Program-made: the position numbers and the translations under genes
Part shown: in pieces, positions 8,440-15,455 of the stretch
How the letters are laid out: each line of letters opens with the position of its first letter
Position numbering within the stretch: the stretch's first letter is position 1
Assembly: GCA_021841795.1 (NCBI GenBank)
Contig: JAKCDN010000011.1
Coordinates: 1 to 20,708, forward strand
DNA from: Acidobacteriota bacterium
GTDB taxonomy: Bacteria; Acidobacteriota; Terriglobia; Terriglobales; Acidobacteriaceae
Direction: 5' to 3'
Length of the DNA stretch: 20,708 nucleotides
The notes under the pieces: generated by a model
Databases searched by the model: none
Seen by the model: only the letters and a program-made list of their open reading frames with translations
What the model was told of the DNA's origin: nothing

Positions 8440-8820
8440 CTTCCAGTTCCACCAAGCCTCGGCCAAGACCCACTCCGCCGCGGCAGATGCTGGGAGAATC
8501 GAGAAGAGACCGCACCGGCCCGCTCTGGCGGCGAGTCCGGGAGAGGAGGGAGGGAATCCGGGCTACCCGCCGCACCTGGTGAATACAAAGGAGGTTTGCG
8601 AGTGATTCTATGCCTCTTGGGCGGAGCTGAAAAGTAATCTGCATCACAAAGGCCGGGTTGTGCGGAGGCCGGCGACGGCCAATGAGCGGTCCGGCGCGGA
8701 TTGCGCTCAGGGTGCCGGGGCTCTCGGTTCGATACACTGAAGAGACGGCGCAAGGCGTCTGAGGGAGCCTGATGGGCCGGCGGACCGGAGATTTCGGGTC
8801 TGCCTGTTCCCTGCTTTTTT
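8440..8820. other. Divergent intergenic region between the receptor gene and obgE
   Basis: Apart from the receptor promoter, no gene was identified here. On the plus strand a -10-like TACACT (8733-8738) lies 82 bases before obgE, without a matching -35 at normal spacing. No Shine-Dalgarno stands before the obgE ATG; the last bases before it are a pyrimidine-rich run. Several long frames crossing the region are shadows of the receptor gene or obgE. Confidence 0.6.
8605..8633 (-). promoter_or_regulatory. Candidate sigma70 promoter of the receptor gene
   Basis: On the minus strand TTTTCA (8633-8628) and TAGAAT (8610-8605) are separated by exactly 17 bases. The -10 matches consensus at five of six positions. 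The transcript would start near 8598, giving a leader of about 160 bases before the ATG at 8439, long enough to hold post-transcriptional control elements. No riboswitch class was recognised in it. Confidence 0.5.
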
Positions 8821-9846
8821 ATGTTTATCGATGAAGCGAAGATACGAGTGAAGGCCGGCGACGGCGGGAACGGGTGCATGGCCTTCCGGCGGGAGAAGTT
8901 TGTGCCGCGCGGGGGACCATCGGGCGGCGACGGCGGACGCGGCGGCGACGTATACATGGAGTCGACGCAGCGGCATAATACGCTGATCCATTTTCGCTAC
9001 AACCCGGAGCACAAGGCGCAGCGGGGCGAGCACGGAATGGGGTCGAACTGCACGGGACAGGACGGGCGCTCGATTACGCTGCAGGTTCCGGTGGGCACGG
9101 CGCTGTACGATGCCGAGACGGGCGAACTGGTGCACGACTTCAAGGAGCCGGACGAGCGCATTGTGATTGCGCGCGGCGGGCGCGGTGGACGCGGGAACCA
9201 GCACTTTGCCACGAGCACGCACCAGGCGCCAAGAGAGCACGAGCTGGGCCGCGCGGGCGAAGAGCGCAATTTCCGCCTGGAGCTGAAGCTGCTGGCGGAT
9301 GTGGGACTGGTCGGCTATCCCAACGCGGGCAAGTCGACGCTGATCTCGCGGATCTCGGCGGCGCGGCCGAAGATCGCCGATTATCCGTTCACCACTCTGG
9401 AACCGAATCTTGGCGTGGTGACGGTGGGCGAGGAGCCGGAGCAGCAATCGTTCGTGGTGGCGGATGTGCCCGGGCTGATCGAGGGCGCGCATCTGGGCGC
9501 GGGACTGGGCATGCAGTTTTTGCGGCATATCGAGCGCACGCGGGTGCTGGCGCATCTGGTTGACGTTTCGGATGCGTCGGGACGGCCCGATCCCGTGGAA
9601 GATTTCCGAGTGATCAACAACGAGCTGGCGAGCTTTGCCGCCGCCAGCGAACACCCGCTGGCGAAGAAGCCGATGATCGTGGTGGCAACGAAGATCGACG
9701 CGGCCAATCCGGAGAAGCTGAAGAAGCTTGCGGCTCACGCCAAGCGGCGGAAGCTGGAGTTTTACGCGGTCTCGGCGGTGACGGGCGAAGGCATCGAAGA
9801 GCTGAAATGGGTGCTGGCGCGGAGGGTGCGTCCGGAAGCGCACTGA
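8821..9846 (+). CDS. obgE: GTPase Obg
   Basis: Obg is an essential ribosome-associated GTPase acting in 50S maturation and stress signalling. The 341-residue product has the glycine-rich Obg fold (residues 1-158, with [14 protein letters not shown] and RGGRGGRGN) followed by the G domain. The G domain shows G1 GYPNAGKST (165-173), G2 [13 protein letters not shown]3 DVPGLIEGA (215-223), G4 TKID (290-293, threonine in place of the usual asparagine) and G5 SAVTGEG. The chain ends soon after the G domain, so there is no OCT or other C-terminal extension. In many bacteria obg follows rplU-rpmA; those genes are not upstream here. The ATG starts the family-typical [18 protein letters not shown], so the start is secure despite a missing Shine-Dalgarno. 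The gene ends at a strong hairpin. Confidence 0.97.
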   Translation: MFIDEAKIRVKAGDGGNGCMAFRREKFVPRGGPSGGDGGRGGDVYMESTQRHNTLIHFRYNPEHKAQRGEHGMGSNCTGQDGRSITLQVPVGTALYDAETGELVHDFKEPDERIVIARGGRGGRGNQHFATSTHQAPREHELGRAGEERNFRLELKLLADVGLVGYPNAGKSTLISRISAARPKIADYPFTTLEPNLGVVTVGEEPEQQSFVVADVPGLIEGAHLGAGLGMQFLRHIERTRVLAHLVDVSDASGRPDPVEDFRVINNELASFAAASEHPLAKKPMIVVATKIDAANPEKLKKLAAHAKRRKLEFYAVSAVTGEGIEELKWVLARRVRPEAH

Positions 9847-9859
9847 TGGACAGATCGCA

Positions 9860-9905
9860 AAAGACATCGGGCAGCAGACGGATGCGTCTGCTGCCCGATG
9901 TCTTT
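9860..9905. terminator. Long perfect hairpin, probable bidirectional terminator
   Basis: Bases 9860-9880 are the exact reverse complement of 9885-9905, giving a 21-bp perfect stem with a four-base loop (9881-9884). The stem begins with AAA and ends with TTT, so either transcript ends its stem in U residues. It starts 13 bases after the obgE stop and lies 41 bases beyond the convergent lipoprotein stop, as expected for a shared terminator. Confidence 0.85.
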
Positions 9906-9946
9906 ATGGGGCCGGAGCCGCGGGCGAAGGGCGGCACAGGGCGCGG

Positions 9947-10489
9947 CTATTTGCACTTGGGGTGCGGGTTCTTGAAGTCAAGGTCAACGGGCGTCCAGTC
10001 CGACAGGCGCTTGGCGTCGATCTGGTCGCCGGTCGGGTTCATGGGCAGCGAGGAGCGCGTAAGGGCCACGGAGATTTTGACCTTGCCGTTGATGCAGTAG
10101 GCGCCGAGCATCTTGGCCAGGTCGGAGCTGGCCCTGTCAACGTAGTCGGCAGGCAGCGAGCCCTGCGGGCCGTTGATATCGACGGCGGCCAGGGTCATGA
10201 AGTTCATGACGGGGCCGTCGCTCTTGGCCTTGGAAGAGTCGAACTGGACGACGAGGTCGGCGCGCGTCTCCAGCATGTCGGGATTGGCGTCCCACTTGAT
10301 GGGCGGAATGGTGAGTCCGGAGGGGTTGGGCTTAGCGGGGGCGGGACCAAACGCGAGGTGGTAGGCGGCGCCCGGCCACTTGGGCGGGATCTGAATTTCA
10401 GCGGATTTGTTCTGGCAGCCGGCGAGGAGAACCACGGCGGCAAAGAAGAAGAGCAGAGCTACAGAGGGCAGAATAAAGGTTTTTTTCAC
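9947..10489 (-). CDS. Hypothetical lipoprotein
   Basis: I do not recognise the family. The 180-residue product starts with a basic N-terminus (VKKTF), a hydrophobic stretch and a lipobox L22-A23-G24-C25. It should therefore be lipid-anchored at C25, facing the periplasm or attached to the outer membrane. The mature part is hydrophilic, with a proline-rich segment after the anchor (IPPKWPG, APAKPNPSGLTIPPIKW) and a mixed alpha/beta pattern. Two cysteines near the end (GAYCING and the final PKCK) could form a disulfide. The start is a GTG at 10489 with a good AAGGAG six bases upstream; a longer frame reaching TTG at 10555 has no such site. It converges on obgE. No functional inference is possible from neighbours. 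Confidence 0.8.
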   Translation of the reverse strand: MKKTFILPSVALLFFFAAVVLLAGCQNKSAEIQIPPKWPGAAYHLAFGPAPAKPNPSGLTIPPIKWDANPDMLETRADLVVQFDSSKAKSDGPVMNFMTLAAVDINGPQGSLPADYVDRASSDLAKMLGAYCINGKVKISVALTRSSLPMNPTGDQIDAKRLSDWTPVDLDFKNPHPKCK

Positions 10490-10623
10490 GGCGGACTCCT
10501 TGGACTTTTTTGTGACGGGACAGAATAGCACTAAAGGCAGGGAGCGAGAGAACAAGGAATGCGGGTGCGCAGGGCCAGGTAATGGTTTTCATGAGGCGCG
10601 GACGGCGAGGCCGGCAAACAGAT

Positions 10624-12627
10624 TTACGCGGTTAGCGGCGTGATCCCGCACCTTTGGAGAAACTCGGCGGTTGCGTTCAATTCCTGAGGGCAAGTGGTCG
10701 GATCATTTGCGTCCCCACTGGGCACGAATATGATCATTCCTTGGCGCGCACGGGTTAGCAATACTCGATAGGCGTTCTGTTTATATACCCGTTTGTCGGG
10801 GTTCTTGATGGTGATCCAGCGATTGTTAGACCCTGGCCGGAAACTTCGAAGTTGCCATTTGCCGTTTTCGTCCCAGGCGAAATCGCCTCCCCAACAAAGA
10901 CCGATCCAGTCGAGCTCCAGACCTTGAATTTCGAATTCGGTTGCGAAGACTTCGCACTGGAAGCTTGATCGCACGTCAGATTGACCAGCGAGGTACCAAT
11001 GCTCCCACGGATACTCAGCGTGGAATGGAGAACTTGGCTCGAGTCCTTCGGCTCGAAGCCGTGCAGCGCCGGATGATCCTACGAGGCCGAATCTGGCACC
11101 ACCGATGGCGAAGCGGCGTAACGCATGGCGCATTTCGTCGAGGTCACGTGTGAGAAAGATTGGGAATCGCGAAGTCACGTTAAGGCTTCGCGCTCCTACT
11201 GCGTCGCCTTCAATGACAAGATTTACCCACTTGGCCAGGTTCTCCGCGCGAAGACTTCGGTTGGAGGTGCGTAGATGCAATTCGTCGAGCGTGGTGACAC
11301 CAAGCGAATTCTGCGGTATCGCGAAGAGTCTATGTCCTGCGGTGGAAGGGCCGCCTTTCAATACTTCTGGCGACGCGAAGATTTTCCAGGGCTTGGGGCG
11401 CTCAATTAGCGCGCGTCCCCACTCTTCGAGACCGGATTCGCCATCGTTGATTTCCTGGCCGCCGCCGACAAGTGCGACGATGACGGACCAGTCGGGATGA
11501 CGCTCCATAATTCCGAGAAGCATTTGGGGCTCGGAATAGTCTCGTTTGAATTTCTTCAGGTTTTGGGCTTTGTTCCACGCACGTTGAGCCTCATCAAAAA
11601 TGATGGCGTGGTTGGAAGGCTGGCCCAGGTCATCCTCCATGTAATTGCGCGCAAAAACGTGGACGTTTTCGATAAGCGTTCTCGCCTTGATTCGCGCCAT
11701 CACCGTGTTGGCACCGTCGCGCCGTCCTTCCTGCGTAAAGAGATGTTGAAGCACTTTGACGAGGGGACCATTTCCGCTCATGAAGTGGATTGCGTTTCTT
11801 TGGTTCTGCTCAGAGTGCGCAAGGCTCAAACCGACGAGCGTTTTTCCGGAGCCAGGAACACCTGTCAAGAAACAGATTGCGTGCTCTCTTCTTTCCTCAG
11901 CTCGATCGACGACGGTTTGGATTGCTTGACGGACAGCTCCGATTTCGTGTTCGGAGGCTTCGCTGTGGGCGATCTCGCGAATTGACAGGCCTGTCCGCAA
12001 CGCGACCGCAGCTTCAATAATGCTGGGAACCGGATGGTATGGGCTTTCATCCCATGCGGAAATGTTCGCGGTGCCGATGCTCCGCACGGCGATCTCGTTG
12101 AGAATTTCCGGCAAGGTTTGCCAACTGCTCTGAATTAAGCCATTGATCCAATAGGCAGCCAATTGGGGGAACATTTCCATTTGCTGAAGCGAGTTTAGGG
12201 TTGCCTTTGGAGCGTCTGGCCAAATGAGGATGGGCACGATTCTCTTTTCTGCAGTGCCATTGTGAAAGTAATGCAGGAGAAGCGCGTATTCCTGTAATTG
12301 CCGGAGAGCTTCAAGAGAAGGATTGCTCGACTTTACTTCGAGAATGACGACTTCGTTACCGATCAAGAGGACAACATCAATTCGCTTCTCCTTGCGCGGG
12401 ATTGAAAACTCGATCAGCGTCCCCCAATGCGATGCGCCTGGTATTTGCTGAATGCAAATATTCAAGGTGGCGCGGAGGCTTTGCAAGTCGTGCTCCCATG
12501 TGAGGATCTGGTCGGAGAACTGGGAGGTGTAGCCGCGGTTTGCGTAACCGACAGAGAGGCGCGAGAGAATCTCGCCATCGGAAAGCGAGAGGAGTTCTCC
12601 GACGGTTGCGCGGAAGAAAGCGGCCAT
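10624..12627 (-). CDS. PD-(D/E)XK nuclease-helicase fusion, DUF2075/Schlafen-group-3 type
   Basis: The 667-residue protein has two parts. The N-terminal part resembles a PD-(D/E)XK nuclease: E73, D84 (KRIDVVLLIG), E97-x-K99 (ILEVKSS) and a Q110-x3-Y114 helix. The C-terminal part is an SF1-like helicase of the DUF2075 kind: Walker A GVPGSGKT (256-263), Walker B IIFDEAQ (342-348), a motif-III-like GGGQEIN (388-394), a motif-V-like EIQGLELD (566-573) and motif VI YRVLLTRAR (620-628) with its arginine finger. It should act on nucleic acid in the cytoplasm. Single-protein nuclease-helicases of this layout are known as anti-phage factors, but the target here is unproven. GC is lower than around it: hand counts of four 60-base rows gave about 48-58 %, against 65 % in one row of the EF-G gene. 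This suggests transfer. ATG at 12627 has only a weak ribosome site. Confidence 0.88.
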   Translation of the reverse strand: MAAFFRATVGELLSLSDGEILSRLSVGYANRGYTSQFSDQILTWEHDLQSLRATLNICIQQIPGASHWGTLIEFSIPRKEKRIDVVLLIGNEVVILEVKSSNPSLEALRQLQEYALLLHYFHNGTAEKRIVPILIWPDAPKATLNSLQQMEMFPQLAAYWINGLIQSSWQTLPEILNEIAVRSIGTANISAWDESPYHPVPSIIEAAVALRTGLSIREIAHSEASEHEIGAVRQAIQTVVDRAEERREHAICFLTGVPGSGKTLVGLSLAHSEQNQRNAIHFMSGNGPLVKVLQHLFTQEGRRDGANTVMARIKARTLIENVHVFARNYMEDDLGQPSNHAIIFDEAQRAWNKAQNLKKFKRDYSEPQMLLGIMERHPDWSVIVALVGGGQEINDGESGLEEWGRALIERPKPWKIFASPEVLKGGPSTAGHRLFAIPQNSLGVTTLDELHLRTSNRSLRAENLAKWVNLVIEGDAVGARSLNVTSRFPIFLTRDLDEMRHALRRFAIGGARFGLVGSSGAARLRAEGLEPSSPFHAEYPWEHWYLAGQSDVRSSFQCEVFATEFEIQGLELDWIGLCWGGDFAWDENGKWQLRSFRPGSNNRWITIKNPDKRVYKQNAYRVLLTRARQGMIIFVPSGDANDPTTCPQELNATAEFLQRCGITPLTA

Positions 12628-12673
12628 GGTTCTTTATACAAGGCGATAGCAGATGGGAGAGGCGGGTGCGGCT

Positions 12674-12695
12674 GGCGTTCGCTGTAGCGAACGCC
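12674..12695. repeat. Perfect 10-bp hairpin upstream of the nuclease-helicase gene
   Basis: Bases 12674-12683 pair perfectly with 12686-12695 across a two-base spacer. With one G-T pair the stem extends to 13 bp (12671-12698). It lies between the EF-G2 stop (12781) and the nuclease-helicase start (12627) on the same strand. No T-run follows on either strand, so it looks like a REP-type repeat or processing site more than an intrinsic terminator. It is followed at 12705 by an 11-mer that recurs at 19823. Confidence 0.55.
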
Positions 12696-12780
12696 GGCCT
12701 TGCTCGGGATGACAAATTGCAAGGAGGAGGCGCTGATTCAGTGGCCTGAAGGCCCCTGCTCTCTGCGGTGCCATAAGCGG

Positions 12781-14889
12781 CTACTCTTCTTCTTCGTCGA
12801 TGGGGCGTTTGGCGTTGGCCAGGATTTTTTCGGCGACGAGTTGCGGGACGAAGTCGTAGTGATCCATCTCCATGCGGTAACTGCCTTTGCCCTGGGTCAT
12901 GGAGGTGAGCTGGGTGCCGTAGGTGAGCATCTCGGCCATGGGAACTTCAGCGTTGACGATGGAGACTTTGCCTTTGCTCTCCATGCCCTGGGGGCGTCCG
13001 CGGCGTCCGCTGAGGTCGCCCATAATGGCTCCGGCGAACTCTTCCGGAGCCTCGATTTCAACCTTCATGATGGGCTCGAGCAAGGCGGGTTTGCAGACCT
13101 CCATGGCTTTGCGGAAGGCGAGCCGCCCGGCGGTCTTGAAGGAGAGCTCGTTCGAGTCGACGTCGTGATAGCTGCCGTCGTAGACGATGACCTTGAAGTC
13201 GACGACCGGGTATCCGGCGAGGTAGCCGCGCGCGGCCGACTCGACGATGCCTTTTTCAATGGCGGGAATGAAGTTTTTGGGGATGGCGCCGCCGAAGATT
13301 TCGCTGGAGAACTCGAAACCTGCGCCGCGGGGCTGTGGCTCCATGCGGATTTTGCAGTCGCCGAACTGGCCGTGGCCGCCGGACTGCTTTTTGTGGCGGC
13401 CGTGGGCCTCGCCCCTGGCGCGGATGGTTTCAAGATAGGGGACCTTGGGCGCTTTGAGGGTGACCTCGGCGTGATAGCGCTTTTTGAGGCGGTTGACGAT
13501 GGCTTCGATGTGCGGCTGTCCCGCGCCGGCGATCAGAAACTCATTGGTCTGGGGATCGCGGAAGAAGCGAATGAGCAGGTCTTCTTCCATGAGCTTGTGG
13601 ATGGCGGGGGCGAGCTTGTCCTCGTCGGCGCGGGATTTAGGCTCGATGGCGTAGGTCATGGCGGGCTCGGGGAGTTTGGGGAGCGCGATCTGGAAGTCGG
13701 CGCCCTTGATGCCGAGGGTATCGCCGGTGAGAGTATCGCGCAGCTTGGCGACGGCGCCGAGATCGCCGGCGTGGAGCTCGGGAACTTCGACAGCCTTGCG
13801 GCCCTGCATGATGCTCAGGTGGGAGAGCTTCTCGGAGCCGCGGCGGGTGTAGTTCTCGAAAGCTGCGTCGTTTTTGACGATGCCGCTGAGGACTTTGAAG
13901 AAGCTGATGCGGCCGGCGAAGGGATCGGACATGGTTTTGAAGACGGCGACGGCAGCGGGCTCGGCGTCGTCGACTTTGCGTGCGGATTCGGCCTGCCCGG
14001 CGACAGGGACACCGGCAATATTCGTTCTCTCGGAAGGCGCGGGGGCGTAGGTTTTAAGAAAATCGAGAAGATGATCGAGGGCCATGTTGGCGAGGCCGCT
14101 GCCGAAGAGGACGGGGAAGATGCGGTCTTCGCGGATGGCCTCGTGCAGCGCGGCGATGAGGTGATCTTCCGGAATGGTTCCCTTCTCAAAGAACTCTTCC
14201 ATGAGCTCGTCTTTGCCTTCGGCGACGAGCTCGACGAGGGCTTCGTGGCGGGCCTTGGCGTCTGCGACAAAAGCAGCGGGGATTTCCGCGGAGACTTTGC
14301 CGTGGCCGTCGCCGCCGGCGGCATAGGTGTAGGCCTCCATGGTGACGAGGTCGACGACGCCGTGAAAGCCGTTGGCATCGACGATGGGCAACTGGACGGG
14401 AACACAACTGCGGCCCCAGCGCTCGCCGAGATCGTCGAGCAGGGCGCTCAGGCCGCCCTCGCCGCCGGCTTTGGGATTGTCCATCTGGTTGACGAGGACG
14501 ATGCGGGGAACGTTGACTTCTTCAGCGAACTTCCACACGCGCTCGGTAACGGGCTCCACGCCATTGGCGGCGTTGACGACGACGATCGCGGACTCGACAG
14601 GAAAGAGGGCGGCACGGGCTTCGTGGGTGAACATGTGGAAGCCGGGGGTATCGACGAGGTTGATTTTAGCGCCCTGCCACTCGGCGAAGGCGACGGCGTT
14701 CTGCATGGTGATGCCGCGGGCAACTTCTTCCTCGTCATAGGCGGTAGCGGCCGAGCCATCTGCGACACGGCCCTGGATGGCGGTCATCTTCGCGGCATGC
14801 AGCAGAGCGGCGATGAGGGTGGTCTTGCCGCTGTGCGCATGCCCGACTACAGCTACGTTGCGAATCTCACTTCCCGGGTAGGTTTTCAT
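12781..14889 (-). CDS. Elongation factor G-like GTPase (EF-G2/FusA2 type)
   Basis: The 702-residue product has all five EF-G domains by length and motif order. The G domain shows G1 GHAHSGKT (16-23), G2 ARGITM (57-62), G3 DTPGF (80-84) and G4 NQMD (134-137). Later come the GSGLANMALDHLLDFL domain-II entry, the GAGQPHIEAI domain III, the domain-IV run HKKQSGGHGQFGDCKI and domain V (PIMKVEIEAPEEFAGAIMGDLSGRRG). Canonical EF-G reads DTPGHVDF and NKMD; here the catalytic histidine position is F84 and the G4 lysine is Q135. These traits, and the GHAHSGKTTL P-loop, fit the EF-G2 paralog group, so a separate main fusA is expected elsewhere. Its role beside EF-G is uncertain. AAGGAG lies nine bases before the ATG. 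The chain ends in an acidic EEEE tail. Confidence 0.9.
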   Translation of the reverse strand: MKTYPGSEIRNVAVVGHAHSGKTTLIAALLHAAKMTAIQGRVADGSAATAYDEEEVARGITMQNAVAFAEWQGAKINLVDTPGFHMFTHEARAALFPVESAIVVVNAANGVEPVTERVWKFAEEVNVPRIVLVNQMDNPKAGGEGGLSALLDDLGERWGRSCVPVQLPIVDANGFHGVVDLVTMEAYTYAAGGDGHGKVSAEIPAAFVADAKARHEALVELVAEGKDELMEEFFEKGTIPEDHLIAALHEAIREDRIFPVLFGSGLANMALDHLLDFLKTYAPAPSERTNIAGVPVAGQAESARKVDDAEPAAVAVFKTMSDPFAGRISFFKVLSGIVKNDAAFENYTRRGSEKLSHLSIMQGRKAVEVPELHAGDLGAVAKLRDTLTGDTLGIKGADFQIALPKLPEPAMTYAIEPKSRADEDKLAPAIHKLMEEDLLIRFFRDPQTNEFLIAGAGQPHIEAIVNRLKKRYHAEVTLKAPKVPYLETIRARGEAHGRHKKQSGGHGQFGDCKIRMEPQPRGAGFEFSSEIFGGAIPKNFIPAIEKGIVESAARGYLAGYPVVDFKVIVYDGSYHDVDSNELSFKTAGRLAFRKAMEVCKPALLEPIMKVEIEAPEEFAGAIMGDLSGRRGRPQGMESKGKVSIVNAEVPMAEMLTYGTQLTSMTQGKGSYRMEMDHYDFVPQLVAEKILANAKRPIDEEEE

Positions 14890-15455
14890 GATTCATTGCT
14901 CCTTGAAAGCGGCTGGGTGAGCTGAGGTGGTCTGCGGAGCCCCCCGATGCGAGGGACCAGGGGTACACCGTGCAAAGGATGGGAGACGGAAGCTCTTGAG
15001 CAGGGACTGTGCGAGGACGCCAGGGCTGGCGTTCGAGGTGCCGGATTGCCGGAATGGGGCTCCGGGTCTGCCGTCTTCCTCATTCATACCGAGGTCTCAC
15101 GGCGTGCGGCGGGAGAAGCAGGCATTCCGCCGGGCGCTACGTCAAAAACCGGATGCTATCACACGCGGAGTGTGAACGTCCTGTGACTTGGCGCACAAGA
15201 ACGGAGGCCGGAAGATCGGGAGGGCTGGCAGGCAAGGAGGGTAAAGATCCTGTTTGCGGCCCTGGTGTTGCGGGGTCAGGGCAGGACGGGAAGGAGACGG
15301 CAACAAGGCGGGAGATTGCCCGCAAAGCCCCGCGGGGACGGGACGAGATGGGTTCCCTGCCCGCAGACGAGGGACGCTTCAGGGTTGCGCACCGGGGAGC
15401 GCAAGTGGACTCACCGGACGCTTGCGCGCGGCGCACACCGTGCCGGGAACGGAGA
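14890..15455. other. 566-base intergenic stretch without a convincing gene
   Basis: This gap lies between the EF-G2 start and the PAP2 stop. It contains a 17-base palindrome TCACAC-N5-GTGTGA (15159-15175). It also holds a hairpin with 7-bp arms, 15399-15405 and 15421-15427, thirty bases past the PAP2 stop, which might help end that transcript but has no T-run. A 64-codon frame (15087-14893, -) stops three bases before the EF-G2 ATG. Longer frames here are arginine/proline/serine-rich and look like GC-driven shadows. No clear -35/-10 pair for EF-G2 was found. Confidence 0.6.

Noticed and set aside
8440..8466. TTG at 8466 as the receptor start
   Set aside because: It adds nine residues with two tryptophans before a normal signal peptide; the ATG at 8439 is the simpler choice.
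8707..9867. 386-codon minus-strand frame opposite obgE
   Set aside because: Arg/His/Leu-rich shadow of obgE; obgE has full G-motif evidence.
10490..10555. TTG at 10555 as the lipoprotein start
   Set aside because: It would bury the lipoprotein signal 22 residues in; the GTG at 10489 has AAGGAG at ideal spacing.
12700..14925. 741-codon plus-strand open frame covering the whole EF-G2 gene
   Set aside because: It is exactly antisense to a clear EF-G-like gene. The translation is Gly/Asp/Glu/Val-rich with no family motif, as expected from the third-codon GC bias of the opposite strand.
15399..15427. Hairpin past the PAP2 stop as an intrinsic terminator
   Set aside because: The stem is only 7 bp with a 15-base loop and no T-run; mentioned in the gap description but not called as a terminator.
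15137..15436. 99-codon minus-strand frame in the EF-G2/PAP2 gap
   Set aside because: Composition is Pro/Ser/Arg-rich, there is no ribosome site and no motif. Kept only as a note because the gap is otherwise empty.
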